A stretch of DNA of 64,000 bases, taken from positions 372,001 through 436,000 of the forward strand of contig NZ_UCNW01000008.1 in assembly GCF_900474185.1 (NCBI RefSeq), read 5' to 3'. The stretch comes from Synechococcus sp. UW69. GTDB lineage: Bacteria; Cyanobacteriota; Cyanobacteriia; PCC-6307; Cyanobiaceae. Under the pieces are notes generated by a model. That model saw only the letters and a program-made list of their open reading frames with translations, was not told the origin of the DNA and did no database searches. Numbering within the stretch: the first letter of the stretch is position 1; every line of letters starts with the position of its first letter. Below, one piece after another: positions 43,833 to 54,176 of the stretch. A program made the translations under genes and the position numbers.

Positions 43833-43894
43833 GTTCCAAGTCTGCGCCGCCGTTGAATCGTTCAATAGCCTGAGGGGAGGATTTCGAGAGGGCC

Positions 43895-44416
43895 ATGCCG
43901 GATCAGCAGCCCACCTTCCAGCAGGCGATGGAGATCACTGCCGCTTGGCTGCAGCAATGGGACAACGAGGAGATCAGTGATGAAGTGCTGGCCGACCGCA
44001 TCGGTGAAATGGTGGCCAGCCGCGATGGCGCCCGGGGATTTTTCGTGGTGAGCCTGGCGGGAGACAGTGTGCTCATGGATCGGTTGCCCGACGCCGTTGT
44101 CGGGCAACTGCGCAGCGCTGGTGATGGAGTGGTTGATCTGAGCGTCCGCAATCTGGCCATGAGCACTGCCATGGCCGTTCAGCACCGACGCTCGGGGGAT
44201 GCAGCTCAGCAGGCCGGTTCGGAGCGGGTCACCAGCCGCTGCATCGAACTGCTCAGGCTGCTGGAGCCGGCAGACGTGAAAGAGCGCCTGGAGCAACTGC
44301 TGGCCGCAGCCCTCGACAACCGCGGCGAGGATGTCCCCTTCCTCAAGAAGTGGGGATATGACGCCGAGCAGAAGCAAGCCATCGGAGACAGCGTTTATGC
44401 CGTGGCAGAGGGCTGA
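43895..44416 (+). CDS. Conserved hypothetical protein, 173 aa
   Basis: The soluble, acidic, largely helical protein begins MPDQQPTFQQAMEITAAWLQ and contains a central alpha/beta part (RDGARGFFVVSLAGDSVLMD). It ends with helices (CIELLRLLEPADVKERLEQL, GEDVPFLKKWGYDAEQKQAI). The start has GAGAGG seven bases upstream. No signal or membrane span is present. I do not recognise a family beyond the cyanobacterial look. It is divergent from era (62 bases), and its 3' end is followed by a hairpin whose U-tract faces the other direction. Confidence 0.7.
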   Translation: MPDQQPTFQQAMEITAAWLQQWDNEEISDEVLADRIGEMVASRDGARGFFVVSLAGDSVLMDRLPDAVVGQLRSAGDGVVDLSVRNLAMSTAMAVQHRRSGDAAQQAGSERVTSRCIELLRLLEPADVKERLEQLLAAALDNRGEDVPFLKKWGYDAEQKQAIGDSVYAVAEG

Positions 44417-44421
44417 GCCAC

Positions 44422-44446
44422 AAAAAAGCCCCGAACTGGCCGGGGC
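44422..44446 (-). terminator. Terminator for the ffh-rpsP-phoH-BI-1 run
   Basis: On the minus strand GCCCCG pairs with CGGGGC around a 7-base loop and is followed by TTTTTT. It lies just past the BI-1 stop (44470). On the plus strand no U-tract follows, so it mainly serves the minus-strand operon, though it may also slow transcripts from 43895-44416. Confidence 0.85.
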
Positions 44447-44469
44447 AAGGGATTCATTCTGGGCGGGCG

Positions 44470-45201
44470 TCAATCGCGACGACCACCGCCGTTGAGCACG
44501 ATGATCAGGCGCAGGATGAAGATGAACAGGTTGATGTAGGTGAGGTACATGCTCAGGGCACCTGCCAGGTATTGGTCATCCCGGTAGGAGCGGGGCATCG
44601 TGTAGAAGTCGACGAAAGCAGCGCCAACGAACAGCACGGTGCCAAAGCCGGCGATCATCAACTCAAAGCTGGTGCCATGGAAGATGGTGGGGGCAAAAAT
44701 CCCGCCAATGAACTGGACGACCATCGCCAGAATCAGGCCGATCAAGCCGAGGCCAACCACGCCGGAGAGGGCCTGACCGACGGAATCGCTCATGCGACGG
44801 CCAACGATCGACGCAATCACAAAGGTGATGCCGGTGGCCAGAGCAGCGGTGCCGACCGCACCGATACCGGCGACGGCTCCAGCGAAAGCCACGAGACCAC
44901 TCAGGGTGAATCCCGTAATCAGGCTGTAGATCGACAACAGCGGCAAGGCTGTGGCGTTGTTCCCCTTCATCGCCACGTTCTGCGCGACGAAGAACAGAAC
45001 CAGGTTGCTGATCACTGCCACCCAGAACAGGGGCATGAACAGCGGGGTGGCCATCATCGACAGACCACCGATCACCCCGATAGAGGTGAGCACCATGCCG
45101 CCACCGACGTAGGGCAGCGCTTTATTAACAACGTTGGGCCCGACAAGGGCGCTGGATTGCGCCTGGCGGATCGCCTCCTGGAAATTGCTGCTTGCTGGCA
45201 T
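44470..45201 (-). CDS. Bax inhibitor-1 family membrane protein
   Basis: The 243-residue protein, from ATG 45201 (MPASSNFQEAIRQAQSSALV), has seven membrane spans, the usual layout of the Bax inhibitor-1/YccA family. Span sequences such as VGGGMVLTSIGVIGGLSMMA and LVAFAGAVAGIGAVGTAALA are typical, and the C-terminal cytoplasmic end is short and basic. Members act as pH-sensitive calcium leak channels or membrane-protease modulators; the role in cyanobacteria is unproven. It follows phoH (68 bases) and ends at a strong terminator. Confidence 0.9.
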   Translation of the reverse strand: MPASSNFQEAIRQAQSSALVGPNVVNKALPYVGGGMVLTSIGVIGGLSMMATPLFMPLFWVAVISNLVLFFVAQNVAMKGNNATALPLLSIYSLITGFTLSGLVAFAGAVAGIGAVGTAALATGITFVIASIVGRRMSDSVGQALSGVVGLGLIGLILAMVVQFIGGIFAPTIFHGTSFELMIAGFGTVLFVGAAFVDFYTMPRSYRDDQYLAGALSMYLTYINLFIFILRLIIVLNGGGRRD

Positions 45202-45269
45202 GTCGACCAGGTCACCAAAGAGTCCACACATCCTGCCAGCGATGGCAAGGGGGTGGAGTGTGGATGTCC

Positions 45270-46265
45270 CTATCGACGCTGAGGCTTGGCTGTTTTGCGT
45301 TCGTCCCGTCGGGCATAGGCCTCGACAACCCGCTGGACAAGAGGGTGACGCACCACATCGGCCGAGGTGAGACGACAGACAGACACGCCTTCCACACCAT
45401 CCAAAACGTCGGAGGCCTCCACCAGACCGCTCTGCACGGTGGCTGGAAGATCCACTTGTGTGATGTCGCCCGTCACCACCATCCGAGAACGCTCTCCGAG
45501 ACGGGTGAGCACCATGCGCATCTGGGCAGGCGTGGTGTTCTGAGCTTCATCAAGGATCACAAAGGCATCACTGAGGGTGCGGCCCCGCATGTAGGCCAGC
45601 GGAGCGACCTCAATCACCCCCTTCTCCAACAGCACGCTTGTTTTCTCGGCTCCAAGAAGGGAATGCAAGGCGTCATAGAGCGGGCGCAAATAGGGATCGA
45701 CCTTCTGCTGAAGGTCGCCCGGCAGGAACCCCAGCCGTTCCCCAGCCTCGACAGCCGGCCTGGTGAGAATCAAACGCTCCACCTTGCGTTCGGTGAGCAT
45801 CCGAACAGCAAGAACGGTGGCCAAGAAGGTTTTTCCTGTGCCCGCAGGCCCGAGCGCAAAGGTGAGATCGTGGCGCTCCATGGCATCCACATATTTCTTC
45901 TGTCGCAGGGTGCGCGGTCGCAGCAGATTGCCCTTTTGGCTCTTTGCCAAGACCTGCTCACCCATGGCGGCATGGTCATCGCCGCGGCCGGTGTTGAGCG
46001 CTCCAAGAGCCGATTGAAGATCCACCGGAGAGACCGACTGACCCTCCTGCCAGATCGGGCGCAGCAGTTCCACAACCGCAGCGGCCCGTTCAATCTGCGT
46101 CGGCCGCCCGGTGATCACCAACTGAAGACCCCGCAACACCATGGAGGCTCCTGTCAGAGCTTCGAGGCGATGCAGGGTTGTTTCTGCTTCACCGGCCAAA
46201 GCCAATGCAGCATCGGGATCAGGCAGGTCGAGAACGAAACGGCCGCGTTCGCCGTCGTCAGACAC
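45270..46265 (-). CDS. PhoH family ATPase
   Basis: The 331-residue protein has a small N-terminal KH-like part (about residues 1-100) and a PhoH P-loop domain (about 115-325): Walker A ALGPAGTGKTFLAT, LTRPAVEAGERLGFLPGD, Walker B FVILDEAQNT and the sensor VVTGDITQVDLP. PhoH proteins are RNA helicase/ribonuclease-associated ATPases linked to ribosome maturation and phosphate stress. The start is GTG 46265, eight bases after rpsP, so it belongs to the ffh-rpsP transcript. Confidence 0.93.
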   Translation of the reverse strand: MSDDGERGRFVLDLPDPDAALALAGEAETTLHRLEALTGASMVLRGLQLVITGRPTQIERAAAVVELLRPIWQEGQSVSPVDLQSALGALNTGRGDDHAAMGEQVLAKSQKGNLLRPRTLRQKKYVDAMERHDLTFALGPAGTGKTFLATVLAVRMLTERKVERLILTRPAVEAGERLGFLPGDLQQKVDPYLRPLYDALHSLLGAEKTSVLLEKGVIEVAPLAYMRGRTLSDAFVILDEAQNTTPAQMRMVLTRLGERSRMVVTGDITQVDLPATVQSGLVEASDVLDGVEGVSVCRLTSADVVRHPLVQRVVEAYARRDERKTAKPQRR

Positions 46266-46273
46266 CGGAATGA

Positions 46274-46666
46274 TCAGCCCTCGGTGGATTCGGCTTCAGC
46301 GGAATCGGAAGCAGCCGCTTCAGCTTCAGCAGCCTTGGCATCAGCAGCATCCTTAGCGGCCTGCTTGGCATCAGCCTCACGCTTGGCCGCTTGCTTGGCC
46401 TTACCGACAGTTTCTGCAGAACGCACGGTCTTTTCAAGAAGACCGCCGCGCTCGAGCAGCGTGCGCACGACATCGGTGGGCTGGGCACCCTGACCCAAAC
46501 GCTCACGGATGGCCTCGGTATCGAGACGCGTTTCCTTCGTCCGCGGGTTGTAGAAGCCCAGCTCCTGGAGGGGACGACCGTCCCGACGAGAGGTGCTGTT
46601 ACAGGCCACGAGGCGGAAGCTCGCTTCCCGCTTCTTGCCAAACCGCTTCAGGCGGAGCTTGATCAT
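46274..46666 (-). CDS. rpsP: 30S ribosomal protein S16, extended
   Basis: The start ATG 46666 gives the typical S16 N-terminus ([20 protein letters not shown]). The ribosomal core occupies about residues 1-80 ([40 protein letters not shown]). Beyond it is a roughly 45-residue alanine/lysine/glutamate-rich tail ([20 protein letters not shown] and on) that bacterial S16 often lacks; it is low-complexity and probably a mobile helix. Upstream of the start the frame is a translation artefact of the ffh tail. Confidence 0.95.
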   Translation of the reverse strand: MIKLRLKRFGKKREASFRLVACNSTSRRDGRPLQELGFYNPRTKETRLDTEAIRERLGQGAQPTDVVRTLLERGGLLEKTVRSAETVGKAKQAAKREADAKQAAKDAADAKAAEAEAAASDSAEAESTEG

Positions 46667-46745
46667 CGTGGCCCTGGAATGAAGGAAAAGAGGTGGTCCG
46701 GCGGCGCCTAAACGCCCGCCAAACAACCACCATACCGTTCCGCCT

Positions 46746-48215
46746 TCACAGATCCCCGAAGCCTTTCTTCTTCTTGGCCGGTCGCTGCCGCTTGGGCGGT
46801 CCGCCGCGACCGGGGCGGCCACCGGCAGCAGGCATGCCACCCATTCCTGGCATTCCACCCATCCCCGGCATTCCACCCATCCCTGGCATTCCAGGCATGC
46901 CACCCATTCCTGGCATACCGCCCTGACTCATCTGCTGCATGAAGCCACGCATTTTCTGGAAGTCGGCCAGCACCTTGTCCACATCAGCGGGCTGATGACC
47001 GCTGCCGCTGGCAATCCGCCGACGTCTTGAGGGTTGACCCGCCAGCAAGTCGGGGTTTTCCCGCTCCTGCTGTGTCATCGAGCCGATCATGGCCTCGATG
47101 CGCTTCAACTGCTGCTCTCCCTGCTTGAGCATGCCGTCGTCGATTTTGTTCATGCCCGGGATCATTTTCATCAGGCCACCGAGCGAACCCATGCGCTTGA
47201 TCAAGCGCATCTGCTTCACGAAGTCCGAAAAGTCAAACGTCGCCTCCTGAAGCTTCTTCTGCATCTTCTCGACGTCGGCGAGTTCGACCTCCTTCTGGGC
47301 CTTCTCCACCAGCGTCAGCACATCACCCATGCCGAGGATGCGACTGGCCATCCGTTCGGGATGGAACGGCTGCAGCGCCTCCACCTTCTCGCCAGTACCG
47401 ATGAACTTGATCGGCTGACCGCTCACCTTGCGGATCGAGAGGGCCGCACCGCCGCGGGAGTCACCGTCGAGTTTGGTGAGAACTGCTCCAGTAATGCCCA
47501 CCTGATCGTGGAAGGCACGGGTGAGCTCGGCCGCCTCCTGGCCAATCATCGAATCCACCACCAGCAGCACCTCATCGGGCTGCACGGCGGAACGGATCCG
47601 CACCATCTCCTCCATCATCTCGGTGTCGATCTGGAGACGGCCGGCGGTGTCCACCAGGAGGGTGTCGAACCCCTCCTGCTTCGCTTTAGCCAAACCAGCC
47701 GCGGCGATGTCCTCTGGCTTGGCTTCAGCTCCGAGGCTGAACACCTCCACATCGATCTGAGCACCCAACGTCTTGAGCTGCTCGATAGCCGCTGGCCGAT
47801 AGACGTCGGCACCCACCATCAGGGCTCGACGTCCCTGGTCCTTGAGGTGCAGACCAAGCTTGGCCGTGGCGGTGGTCTTACCCGCACCTTGGAGGCCAGC
47901 CATCAGCACGACGGTGGGAGCCTCGGCCGCCTTGGCCAAAGGAGCGTTATCACCCCCCATGACCTCCACCAGCTGCTCATGGACCACCTGGATGAACTTT
48001 TGATCCGGGTTGACCCCTCGCACCACTTCAGCGCCGACGGCTTTATCGCGGACCTCAGCGACGAAGTCCTTCACCACCGGCAGGCTCACATCCGCTTCAA
48101 GCAACGCCCGACGGACGTCCTTCAGCGCCCCATCGACGTTGCTCTCGCTGATCGTGTCCTGTCCCCGCAGCCCCTTGACCGCATCCTCAAAACGGGCTGA
48201 AAGCTCGTCGAACAT
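46746..48215 (-). CDS. ffh: Signal recognition particle protein Ffh
   Basis: Ffh binds signal peptides and SRP RNA to send membrane and exported proteins to the translocon. The N domain (about 1-90) precedes the GTPase G domain: [53 protein letters not shown]. The methionine-rich M domain (about 300-435) has [20 protein letters not shown] and [10 protein letters not shown] for RNA binding. The tail (about 435-489) is a Gly-Met-Pro repeat ending in a basic stretch ([15 protein letters not shown]). It leads the ffh-rpsP-phoH-BI-1 run. Confidence 0.97.
   Translation of the reverse strand: MFDELSARFEDAVKGLRGQDTISESNVDGALKDVRRALLEADVSLPVVKDFVAEVRDKAVGAEVVRGVNPDQKFIQVVHEQLVEVMGGDNAPLAKAAEAPTVVLMAGLQGAGKTTATAKLGLHLKDQGRRALMVGADVYRPAAIEQLKTLGAQIDVEVFSLGAEAKPEDIAAAGLAKAKQEGFDTLLVDTAGRLQIDTEMMEEMVRIRSAVQPDEVLLVVDSMIGQEAAELTRAFHDQVGITGAVLTKLDGDSRGGAALSIRKVSGQPIKFIGTGEKVEALQPFHPERMASRILGMGDVLTLVEKAQKEVELADVEKMQKKLQEATFDFSDFVKQMRLIKRMGSLGGLMKMIPGMNKIDDGMLKQGEQQLKRIEAMIGSMTQQERENPDLLAGQPSRRRRIASGSGHQPADVDKVLADFQKMRGFMQQMSQGGMPGMGGMPGMPGMGGMPGMGGMPGMGGMPAAGGRPGRGGPPKRQRPAKKKKGFGDL
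46831..46920 (-). repeat. Tandem 18-bp repeat encoding the Ffh Gly-Met-Pro tail
   Basis: About five near-identical 18-base units (plus-strand form GGCATNCCACCCATNCCN) run in tandem, with one 9-base half unit at 46885-46893. They encode repeated [12 protein letters not shown] blocks. Such repeats can change copy number by slippage without breaking the frame. Confidence 0.85.
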
Positions 48216-48270
48216 CGGCGTAAAGCCCCTGGATCAATGAAGTGATCGTAAAAAGCGACGGTCCTGCTAC

Positions 48271-50259
48271 TCAGGATCCCGGCATGTAGTCATGCAAACG
48301 CCATTGGGTTCCGTCCCTGCCGAGCACATAGGTCACGCTGAAATCACTCGGTGCTGTCTCTTCGATGACAGCACCATCAGCACCCTGGAGACGATCGCTG
48401 TAGGCCACCTGGGCCCGCAGCTCAATTCTCAGAGGTTTTCTGTCCAACACTTCGATGCTGGTAATTGAGGCATCAATCGACTTAGACCGCCCTGCGGCCG
48501 CGTCAACGGCCCGTTCACGCTCCACGCGCTTCAACAGGGGGTCCCTCGCCACAACGGAGAGGTCCGCCGGCTGACCGGACAAAGCCAAAGCCTTGGCATC
48601 GAGCCATCCCTGCACCAAAGCCTGCAGCTCCGCTTCCGTCGGCGCATCGCTAACGAGCGGTTTGGAGGGAGCGGAGGGCCGCAGGGCCGGCTTCAGGCTC
48701 GCGACGGGCTCATCGGCCGACCGCGATGGAAAAACGTCGACTATTTGCTCTTCAACGTCTTTCTCTTCAACGTCTTTCTCTTCAACCTCCGTGGTTTCTG
48801 AAATCGTTTCCGGTACCAGTGGCGCGTAATCCAAATTGCGTCTGACGAGGGCGAGGCCTCCAACGGCGATCCCGAGCAGCGCCAGAGCCGCAGCAGCAGA
48901 ACGTACCCAGCGTTGCTGCAAGAACGGCAGCGGCACGGCCAAGTCTTCGGACTCAGCATCCGGATCCGGTTCACCCAGGTCGAACGAGGAATCGAGTGAT
49001 GCCGTCCCTGCTGTTGACCAGTCCAGGGGCATCTCTTCGGTAAGGGGCTGGCGCGAGGCCTTGCGATCGAGACGATCGACGTAACCCTGCACATCACGAT
49101 CGGCAAACCAGGCATCTAGGTCAGCTACCGATGCGTCGACATCGCGATAACCGGGCAAGACATCGCGCTCAAGCCAGGCTCGGCAGTACTCACATTGGGC
49201 AGCGAGCCGGTCACCGGGATGATTCAGGAACCAGGCCTGCAGGTCTGCATCACGCAGAACAGCGAAGTGCCGCTCGGCATCCTTGACGTTGCCCAACAGC
49301 AGATCCAGACAGCCCATCAGCGGCATGGGGTCGAGGTCGGCATTGGCAAGCGTTTGTATCCGCTCGCGCGCCTGCTCGAGGAACTCGGGCTTACGCCGCG
49401 AGAAACCAGCGGCGGTCAGCGCCAGAACCGTGAGGAAACCAGCATCAGCAGCGCCTCCCTCAAACCAGCGACTGAACAGATCGATCTGCTCCTGAACCGT
49501 CAAAAAGCGGCGGATCTGGTGAAAAAACGATTCAAAATCGGCCTGAGTCAGGCTTCCTTGGTGATCGCCATCTACCTCGGCAGCCTCCAGACCACCACGG
49601 GCCACGACCAACTCATCCAGCAGGGTCAAGCCCCGTTGGTGTGAGTCCTGATCACCAAGATCACGGCTGAGCAGATCCAGAATCCGGAAGGGTGTGAGCG
49701 CCTGCAACGCGTCTTCCAGCAGGCGCTGCTGATCGGGCAGCTTGCCCATCCGCTGTTGCAGCTGGATGCCGTCGATCAGCAGTTGAGCAGCCGACTCATA
49801 GCGACGTTGGTCCTGCTCCTCCAGCGCAGCATCGCGACAGGCCAGGGCAGCCAGGAGAGTCAGATCCGCTTCACGGCCGCTGCCAAGGGCTGGTGCCTGA
49901 GGAGGCTGGAGCCCCTGCCGTGCCAGTTGAAAAGCCTCAACAGCCCCGTGGGCCTCCCAGAGCAGAATCAGACCGGCCACCTCGCTGCTGGTCGGGAGAT
50001 CCAACCCCACCGTTCCGTTCGGATGGGATTCACTGAGGCGTAGCAAGGCAGCTTCGTAGTCAGCCCTGTCGGAGGGGTCGGTCAGCAGGTCGGCGGATCG
50101 ACGCAGGAGGTCGGCCCGCTGGAGCAGCGCTTCGTGGGTGAATCCCTGGTCCGGCGGACTGTCGCAACGGGTTTGCAACCGGCGCAGAATCGCTTCTGGC
50201 TCTGCCGATGGACTGACGCCCAGGAGTCGGAAATGATCAATGGGCAGATCCAACAGCAA
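48271..50259 (-). CDS. ftn2: Cell division protein Ftn2/ZipN (ARC6-like)
   Basis: Ftn2/ZipN is the cyanobacterial ARC6 homolog that tethers FtsZ to the inner membrane. The 662-residue protein starts with a J-like domain (LDLPIDHFRLLGVSPSAEPE), followed by a long helical region to about residue 420. One membrane span lies at about 450-472 (VRSAAAALALLGIAVGGLAL). Then come an acidic repeat linker and a C-terminal IMS/DUF4101 domain (about 545-660: LQALVQGWLDAKALALSGQP, ending WRLHDYMPGS). Starts available are TTG 50259 or TTG 50253; no ATG/GTG fits because TAA lies 21 bases upstream. Confidence 0.9.
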   Translation of the reverse strand: MLLDLPIDHFRLLGVSPSAEPEAILRRLQTRCDSPPDQGFTHEALLQRADLLRRSADLLTDPSDRADYEAALLRLSESHPNGTVGLDLPTSSEVAGLILLWEAHGAVEAFQLARQGLQPPQAPALGSGREADLTLLAALACRDAALEEQDQRRYESAAQLLIDGIQLQQRMGKLPDQQRLLEDALQALTPFRILDLLSRDLGDQDSHQRGLTLLDELVVARGGLEAAEVDGDHQGSLTQADFESFFHQIRRFLTVQEQIDLFSRWFEGGAADAGFLTVLALTAAGFSRRKPEFLEQARERIQTLANADLDPMPLMGCLDLLLGNVKDAERHFAVLRDADLQAWFLNHPGDRLAAQCEYCRAWLERDVLPGYRDVDASVADLDAWFADRDVQGYVDRLDRKASRQPLTEEMPLDWSTAGTASLDSSFDLGEPDPDAESEDLAVPLPFLQQRWVRSAAAALALLGIAVGGLALVRRNLDYAPLVPETISETTEVEEKDVEEKDVEEQIVDVFPSRSADEPVASLKPALRPSAPSKPLVSDAPTEAELQALVQGWLDAKALALSGQPADLSVVARDPLLKRVERERAVDAAAGRSKSIDASITSIEVLDRKPLRIELRAQVAYSDRLQGADGAVIEETAPSDFSVTYVLGRDGTQWRLHDYMPGS
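48748..48787 (-). repeat. 15-bp tandem repeat in ftn2 linker
   Basis: Two exact 15-base units (TTCAACGTCTTTCTC on the plus strand, 48751-48765 and 48766-48780) plus a partial third encode repeated KDVEE/EEKDV motifs directly after the membrane span of Ftn2. In-frame length changes are possible. Confidence 0.8.
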
Positions 50260-50354
50260 CGCTGCGAGGAGACGCGGATCTTAGTCAGTGTCTGGGGTTT
50301 TGCCCATCGCTCATCGGCTGGCCCTTAAAGTTGACTTCAAATCATTAGGTGGAC

Positions 50355-51440
50355 ATGGGTCAGGACCTCGCTGTCGATTCCGCTCCGATTGGCACTGCGA
50401 CTGCTGGTCCCCACGCCGAACGGCTCTCAAAACTGGTCACAGCACAACGGGCCAGCGTGGACCGGGACACGGGCCTTGACCTCTACAGGGACATGACCCT
50501 GGGCAGGCGCTTCGAGGACAAATGCGCCGAGATGTACTACCGCGGCAAGATGTTCGGCTTTGTTCATCTGTACAACGGTCAGGAAGCTGTCAGCACCGGT
50601 GTGATCGGTGCCATGAAGCGTCAGCACGACTGGTTCTGCAGCACATACCGCGATCACGTCCATGCCTTGAGCGCCGGCGTACCCGCCCGCGAGGTCATGA
50701 GTGAACTCTTCGGCAAAGAGACCGGTTGCAGCAAAGGTCGCGGCGGTTCGATGCACCTTTTTTCCAAGGAGCATCACCTGCTTGGTGGTTTTGCCTTCAT
50801 CGCTGAAGGGATCCCCGTGGCGCTCGGGTCGGCCTTCACCAGCCGGTACAAACGCGATGCCCTCGGCGATGCCTCCAGCAACTCAGTGACTGCTGCGTTC
50901 TTCGGTGATGGAACCTGCAACAACGGTCAGTTTTTCGAGTGCATGAACATGGCGCAGCTGTGGAAGCTGCCGATCATTTTCGTGGTCGAAAACAACAAGT
51001 GGGCCATCGGGATGTCCCACGACCGGGCCACCAGTGATCCAGAGATCTGGCGCAAGGCCAGCTCCTTCGGTATGGCCGGTGAGGAAGTGGATGGAATGGA
51101 CGTTCTGGCGGTGCGGGCAGCAGCCCTACGGGCCGTAGAACGGGCCAGGGCCGGCGAAGGTCCGACCCTGTTGGAATGCCTGACCTATCGCTTCCGTGGG
51201 CACTCCCTCGCTGATCCAGACGAACTGCGCGCGGAGGAGGAAAAGCAGTTCTGGGCCAAACGTGATCCCCTCAAAGCTCTGGAACGGGATCTGACAGACG
51301 CAGGCCTGGTGAATAGCGATGAACTACGCGCGATCGAGAAGGAGATCGACGGAATCGTTCAGGACTGTGTTGACTTCGCCCTCTCAGCACCAGAGCCCGA
51401 CCCATCGGAACTCACGCGCTACATCTGGGCTGAAGACTGA
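50355..51440 (+). CDS. pdhA: Pyruvate dehydrogenase E1 alpha subunit
   Basis: This is the thiamine-pyrophosphate-binding half of the E1 component that decarboxylates pyruvate to feed acetyl-CoA. The TPP motif is [20 protein letters not shown] with [11 protein letters not shown]. The phosphorylation-loop region of eukaryotic E1, [14 protein letters not shown], is conserved. The N-terminus has [20 protein letters not shown] and [14 protein letters not shown] 50355 is chosen over GTG 50349. Length (361 aa) is normal. lpdA, which can serve as E3 for this complex, is unlinked at 60.3 kb. Confidence 0.95.
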   Translation: MGQDLAVDSAPIGTATAGPHAERLSKLVTAQRASVDRDTGLDLYRDMTLGRRFEDKCAEMYYRGKMFGFVHLYNGQEAVSTGVIGAMKRQHDWFCSTYRDHVHALSAGVPAREVMSELFGKETGCSKGRGGSMHLFSKEHHLLGGFAFIAEGIPVALGSAFTSRYKRDALGDASSNSVTAAFFGDGTCNNGQFFECMNMAQLWKLPIIFVVENNKWAIGMSHDRATSDPEIWRKASSFGMAGEEVDGMDVLAVRAAALRAVERARAGEGPTLLECLTYRFRGHSLADPDELRAEEEKQFWAKRDPLKALERDLTDAGLVNSDELRAIEKEIDGIVQDCVDFALSAPEPDPSELTRYIWAED

Positions 51441-51459
51441 TTCAGCTGAACTGGTTCAG

Positions 51460-51486
51460 TTTTAAGAAGCCGGATCCGAGCCGGCT
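51460..51486 (-). terminator. Terminator after the sigma factor gene
   Basis: On the minus strand AGCCGG pairs with CCGGCT (plus 51468-51473 with 51481-51486, 7-base loop), followed by TTCTTAAAA. It starts at the last base of the sigma stop codon. On the plus strand, CTGAA/TTCAG at 51446-51459 then TTTT may end pdhA, so the 46-base gap serves both genes. Confidence 0.6.
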
Positions 51487-52427
51487 CAGATGCCGCTCGG
51501 AAGTCGACGGGTGAGATTGCGAAGCTTCCGCAAGGCCTTGAGTTCAACTTGGCGGACACGCTCCCTGGACACTTCCATGAGACGTCCGATTTCAGCGAGG
51601 GTGTGACGTTCGTTGCCCTCAAGCCCGAAGCGCATGCGCAGAACATGCTGCTCCTGCTCACTCAAGTGACTCAGCCAGCGGCCCAGTTGTTCGTGGTGAA
51701 TACGTTGCTCAACGATGTCGAGCGGCTCATCGAGGGATGAATCAGCAATCAGATCACCGAGGAAGCTGCGGCCCTCCTCGCCGTTGACGGGAGCATCCAG
51801 GCTGCTGGTGGTGAGGGCCTGGCGCAGCAGCGAATCCAGCTCATCCAATGGAATATCCATGGCTTCAGCGATCTCCACGCGGCTGGGCATGGCGCCCAGC
51901 TTGTGAGCGAGATCAAGGCTGACCTTACGGATCGTGGTGAGCCGCTCACTCAGGTGAACCGGCAGTCGAATCGTGCGCGACTGACAAGCAATGGCTCGGG
52001 TCATGCTCTGGCGGATCCACCAGAAGGCATAAGTGGAAAATTTGTAACCCCGGGTTGGATCAAATTTTTCAACAGCACGCTCCAGCCCGAGGGAGCCCTC
52101 CTGAATCAGATCGAGCAATTCAAGACCCTTGCCCTGATATTTCTTGGCAACACTGACAACCAAACGAAGGTTGGCCTTCATCATCCGCTCTTTGGCGCGC
52201 CGACCGATCCTCAGGAGACGACGCTGCGCCGTCGTGAGTTCTCCATCCGCAAACTCGCGGGAGCCGTCTTCGGTGAGGGCCATCATGGCTTGCACCTGAT
52301 TGCCCAGCTCGATTTCCTCAGCTGGTGTGAGAAGAGGGATTCTGCCAATGGTGGCGAGGTACCAGCTGACAGGGTCGCTGCTGCGCCGACGTTGAGTCTC
52401 CAGCGGCTTGGATGCGGTGGACACCAT
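51486..52427 (-). CDS. Group 2 RNA polymerase sigma factor
   Basis: The 313-residue sigma-70 protein lacks region 1.1 and so belongs to the non-essential, RpoD-like group 2 factors. Regions: 1.2 DPVSWYLATIGRIPLLTPAE, 2.1-2.4 NLRLVVSVAKKYQGKGLELL through KFSTYAFWWIRQSMTRAIAC, 3 LPVHLSERLTTIRKVSLDLA, 4.2 HTLAEIGRLMEVSRERVRQV. Cyanobacteria have several such factors (SigB-E type) for light, nutrient and circadian responses; which one this is cannot be fixed here. It is convergent with pdhA. Confidence 0.93.
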   Translation of the reverse strand: MVSTASKPLETQRRRSSDPVSWYLATIGRIPLLTPAEEIELGNQVQAMMALTEDGSREFADGELTTAQRRLLRIGRRAKERMMKANLRLVVSVAKKYQGKGLELLDLIQEGSLGLERAVEKFDPTRGYKFSTYAFWWIRQSMTRAIACQSRTIRLPVHLSERLTTIRKVSLDLAHKLGAMPSRVEIAEAMDIPLDELDSLLRQALTTSSLDAPVNGEEGRSFLGDLIADSSLDEPLDIVEQRIHHEQLGRWLSHLSEQEQHVLRMRFGLEGNERHTLAEIGRLMEVSRERVRQVELKALRKLRNLTRRLPSGI

Positions 52428-52601
52428 GGGTGCTGCGGAAGTGTGATGACTTTCCTACGAACAGAAAGAATGTCGATGTGTTTTCAGCAACCCTTCAGAT
52501 TCAGAACAGCAAATCGAAACATTTCAGATTTGCGAAAGATTTAAAACCAGCAAAAGCTCTGTGGACAGAAGCAAGCCGAGTGAACAAAAAGAGTCATTTG
52601 T

Positions 52602-54128
52602 TCAGACTTTGTTGAACATCGTTGTTTGCTTTTTCTGACACCGCGCTGCAAGGATTTTCAAACAATCCGCAATCGCCGAAGCATCACTTGATTGAGCACG
52701 ACGTGCCGCCAAACCATGCAAAGCCGTGCTGGCAACAAAGCTTTGAAGCCCTGGCTGCTGCTGTGCCGCGACGACCTGGGCACCCCAACCAGTCACAAAA
52801 CCGGCCAGCAGGTCGCCGAGTCCAGTGCGAGCAACCCGAGGAGACGTGCCTGTCAGCACAACCGCCGCACCCGATGAATCCGCCAGTACCGAATGCGCAC
52901 CCTTCAGCAAAATGCAACAACCGCTGCAGCGCGCTGCTGCGATCACCCTCTCCAGCGCATCACCCTCGCCACAATCAGGAAACAAACGCGCGAACTCAGC
53001 AGCGTGGGGGGTCAGCCAGGTTGGACCCTGACGCTGCAACAGCCAGCGCCACCCCTCCGAACTGGACGCCAGGGCATTGATCCCATCTGCATCGAGCACC
53101 AGCAAACCAGCGACGGTGCGCAGTTGCTCCGACCACGGGTTCCACCACCGAGACGGGTTGCCAAGCCCGGGGCCGACCAACACCGCATCCAGCCGGTCTG
53201 GAATCAGCCCCTCCTCCAGTTGCATCACCTCCGGCAACACCTGCCACAAATTCGATTGAAGACAAGGCGGCACAACGGCCTGAACGCAGCCGCAGCCACT
53301 GGCCATGGCCCCCCGCAGCGCGAGATGTGCTGCTCCGGGGTAGCGATCACTGCCCGCCACCACCAGACAGCGGCCCCGTTCGTACTTCATCGCTGTGGGC
53401 GGCAGCGCTGGTAACGGGGCCGTACAGGCCTCTCCAACCGGCAGGCGGCGCGGCAAGACCGCAGCGGCGTTGCCCATCACCGCAGGCGGCAACCCCAGAT
53501 CAATCCGCACCAACGCCCCAACCCAAGGACGGGCTGGGTCCAGACACAACCCGCGCTTCAACCAGCCAACGCTGAGGGTGGCCGAAGCACAAGCCGCCTG
53601 CTCCCCCAACACAGTTCCGTGGTCCGAACAAAGACCTGACGGCACATCCAGGCTGATCAGCGCACCAGGCTGCAACTGCTGTCGGCACCGAAACAGATCT
53701 GCCAAGCAGTCGGGCAGCGCCCTGCTCTGACCAAGCCCGAAGATCGCGTCCAGCCACAGCGCTGCGTCGGCTGGATCCGGGTCTTGACGCAGGCGCCGCA
53801 GACCGAGCCACTCCCCATGGCGCAGATGGTCAGCGGTGAGTTGCTTGCGAATGGCAAGGGGACACCACAGCGAAACCTCAATGCCAGCCAGATGCAACTC
53901 CCTCGCCACCACCAGGCCATCGCCACCGTTGTGGCCCGGCCCGACCAAAACCAACACGCCATTCCGCAGCAGATCCCGGCGCTTCAGCAGCCAAGACGCC
54001 ATCGCAAGCCCCACCTTCTCCATCAATGCGGCGACGGGCATTCCGCTGTCGAACAGGCTCTGTTCCAGACCCCGCATGGACGAGGCATCCACGAGCAGAT
54101 GATCGGAATCAGCGGGAGGCCACACCAC
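52602..54128 (-). CDS. nnrD: NAD(P)H-hydrate repair enzyme, epimerase + dehydratase
   Basis: This bifunctional enzyme rescues damaged NAD(P)H hydrates. The N-terminal YjeF_N epimerase domain (about residues 1-215) has [20 protein letters not shown]. The C-terminal ADP-dependent dehydratase (about 235-500) has [50 protein letters not shown] and [21 protein letters not shown]. The start is GTG 54128. It is divergent from mnmA, with only a 48-base gap for both promoters. Confidence 0.92.
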   Translation of the reverse strand: MVWPPADSDHLLVDASSMRGLEQSLFDSGMPVAALMEKVGLAMASWLLKRRDLLRNGVLVLVGPGHNGGDGLVVARELHLAGIEVSLWCPLAIRKQLTADHLRHGEWLGLRRLRQDPDPADAALWLDAIFGLGQSRALPDCLADLFRCRQQLQPGALISLDVPSGLCSDHGTVLGEQAACASATLSVGWLKRGLCLDPARPWVGALVRIDLGLPPAVMGNAAAVLPRRLPVGEACTAPLPALPPTAMKYERGRCLVVAGSDRYPGAAHLALRGAMASGCGCVQAVVPPCLQSNLWQVLPEVMQLEEGLIPDRLDAVLVGPGLGNPSRWWNPWSEQLRTVAGLLVLDADGINALASSSEGWRWLLQRQGPTWLTPHAAEFARLFPDCGEGDALERVIAAARCSGCCILLKGAHSVLADSSGAAVVLTGTSPRVARTGLGDLLAGFVTGWGAQVVAAQQQPGLQSFVASTALHGLAARRAQSSDASAIADCLKILAARCQKKQTTMFNKV

Positions 54129-54176
54129 TCGCAGGTTGCCGGGACCTCACTATGGAGAGAACTCCCTGCGCCGCCC

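Noticed and set aside
47034-48200. 388-codon plus-strand frame
   Set aside because: It lies antisense to ffh and is rich in leucine and histidine, typical of an antisense shadow.
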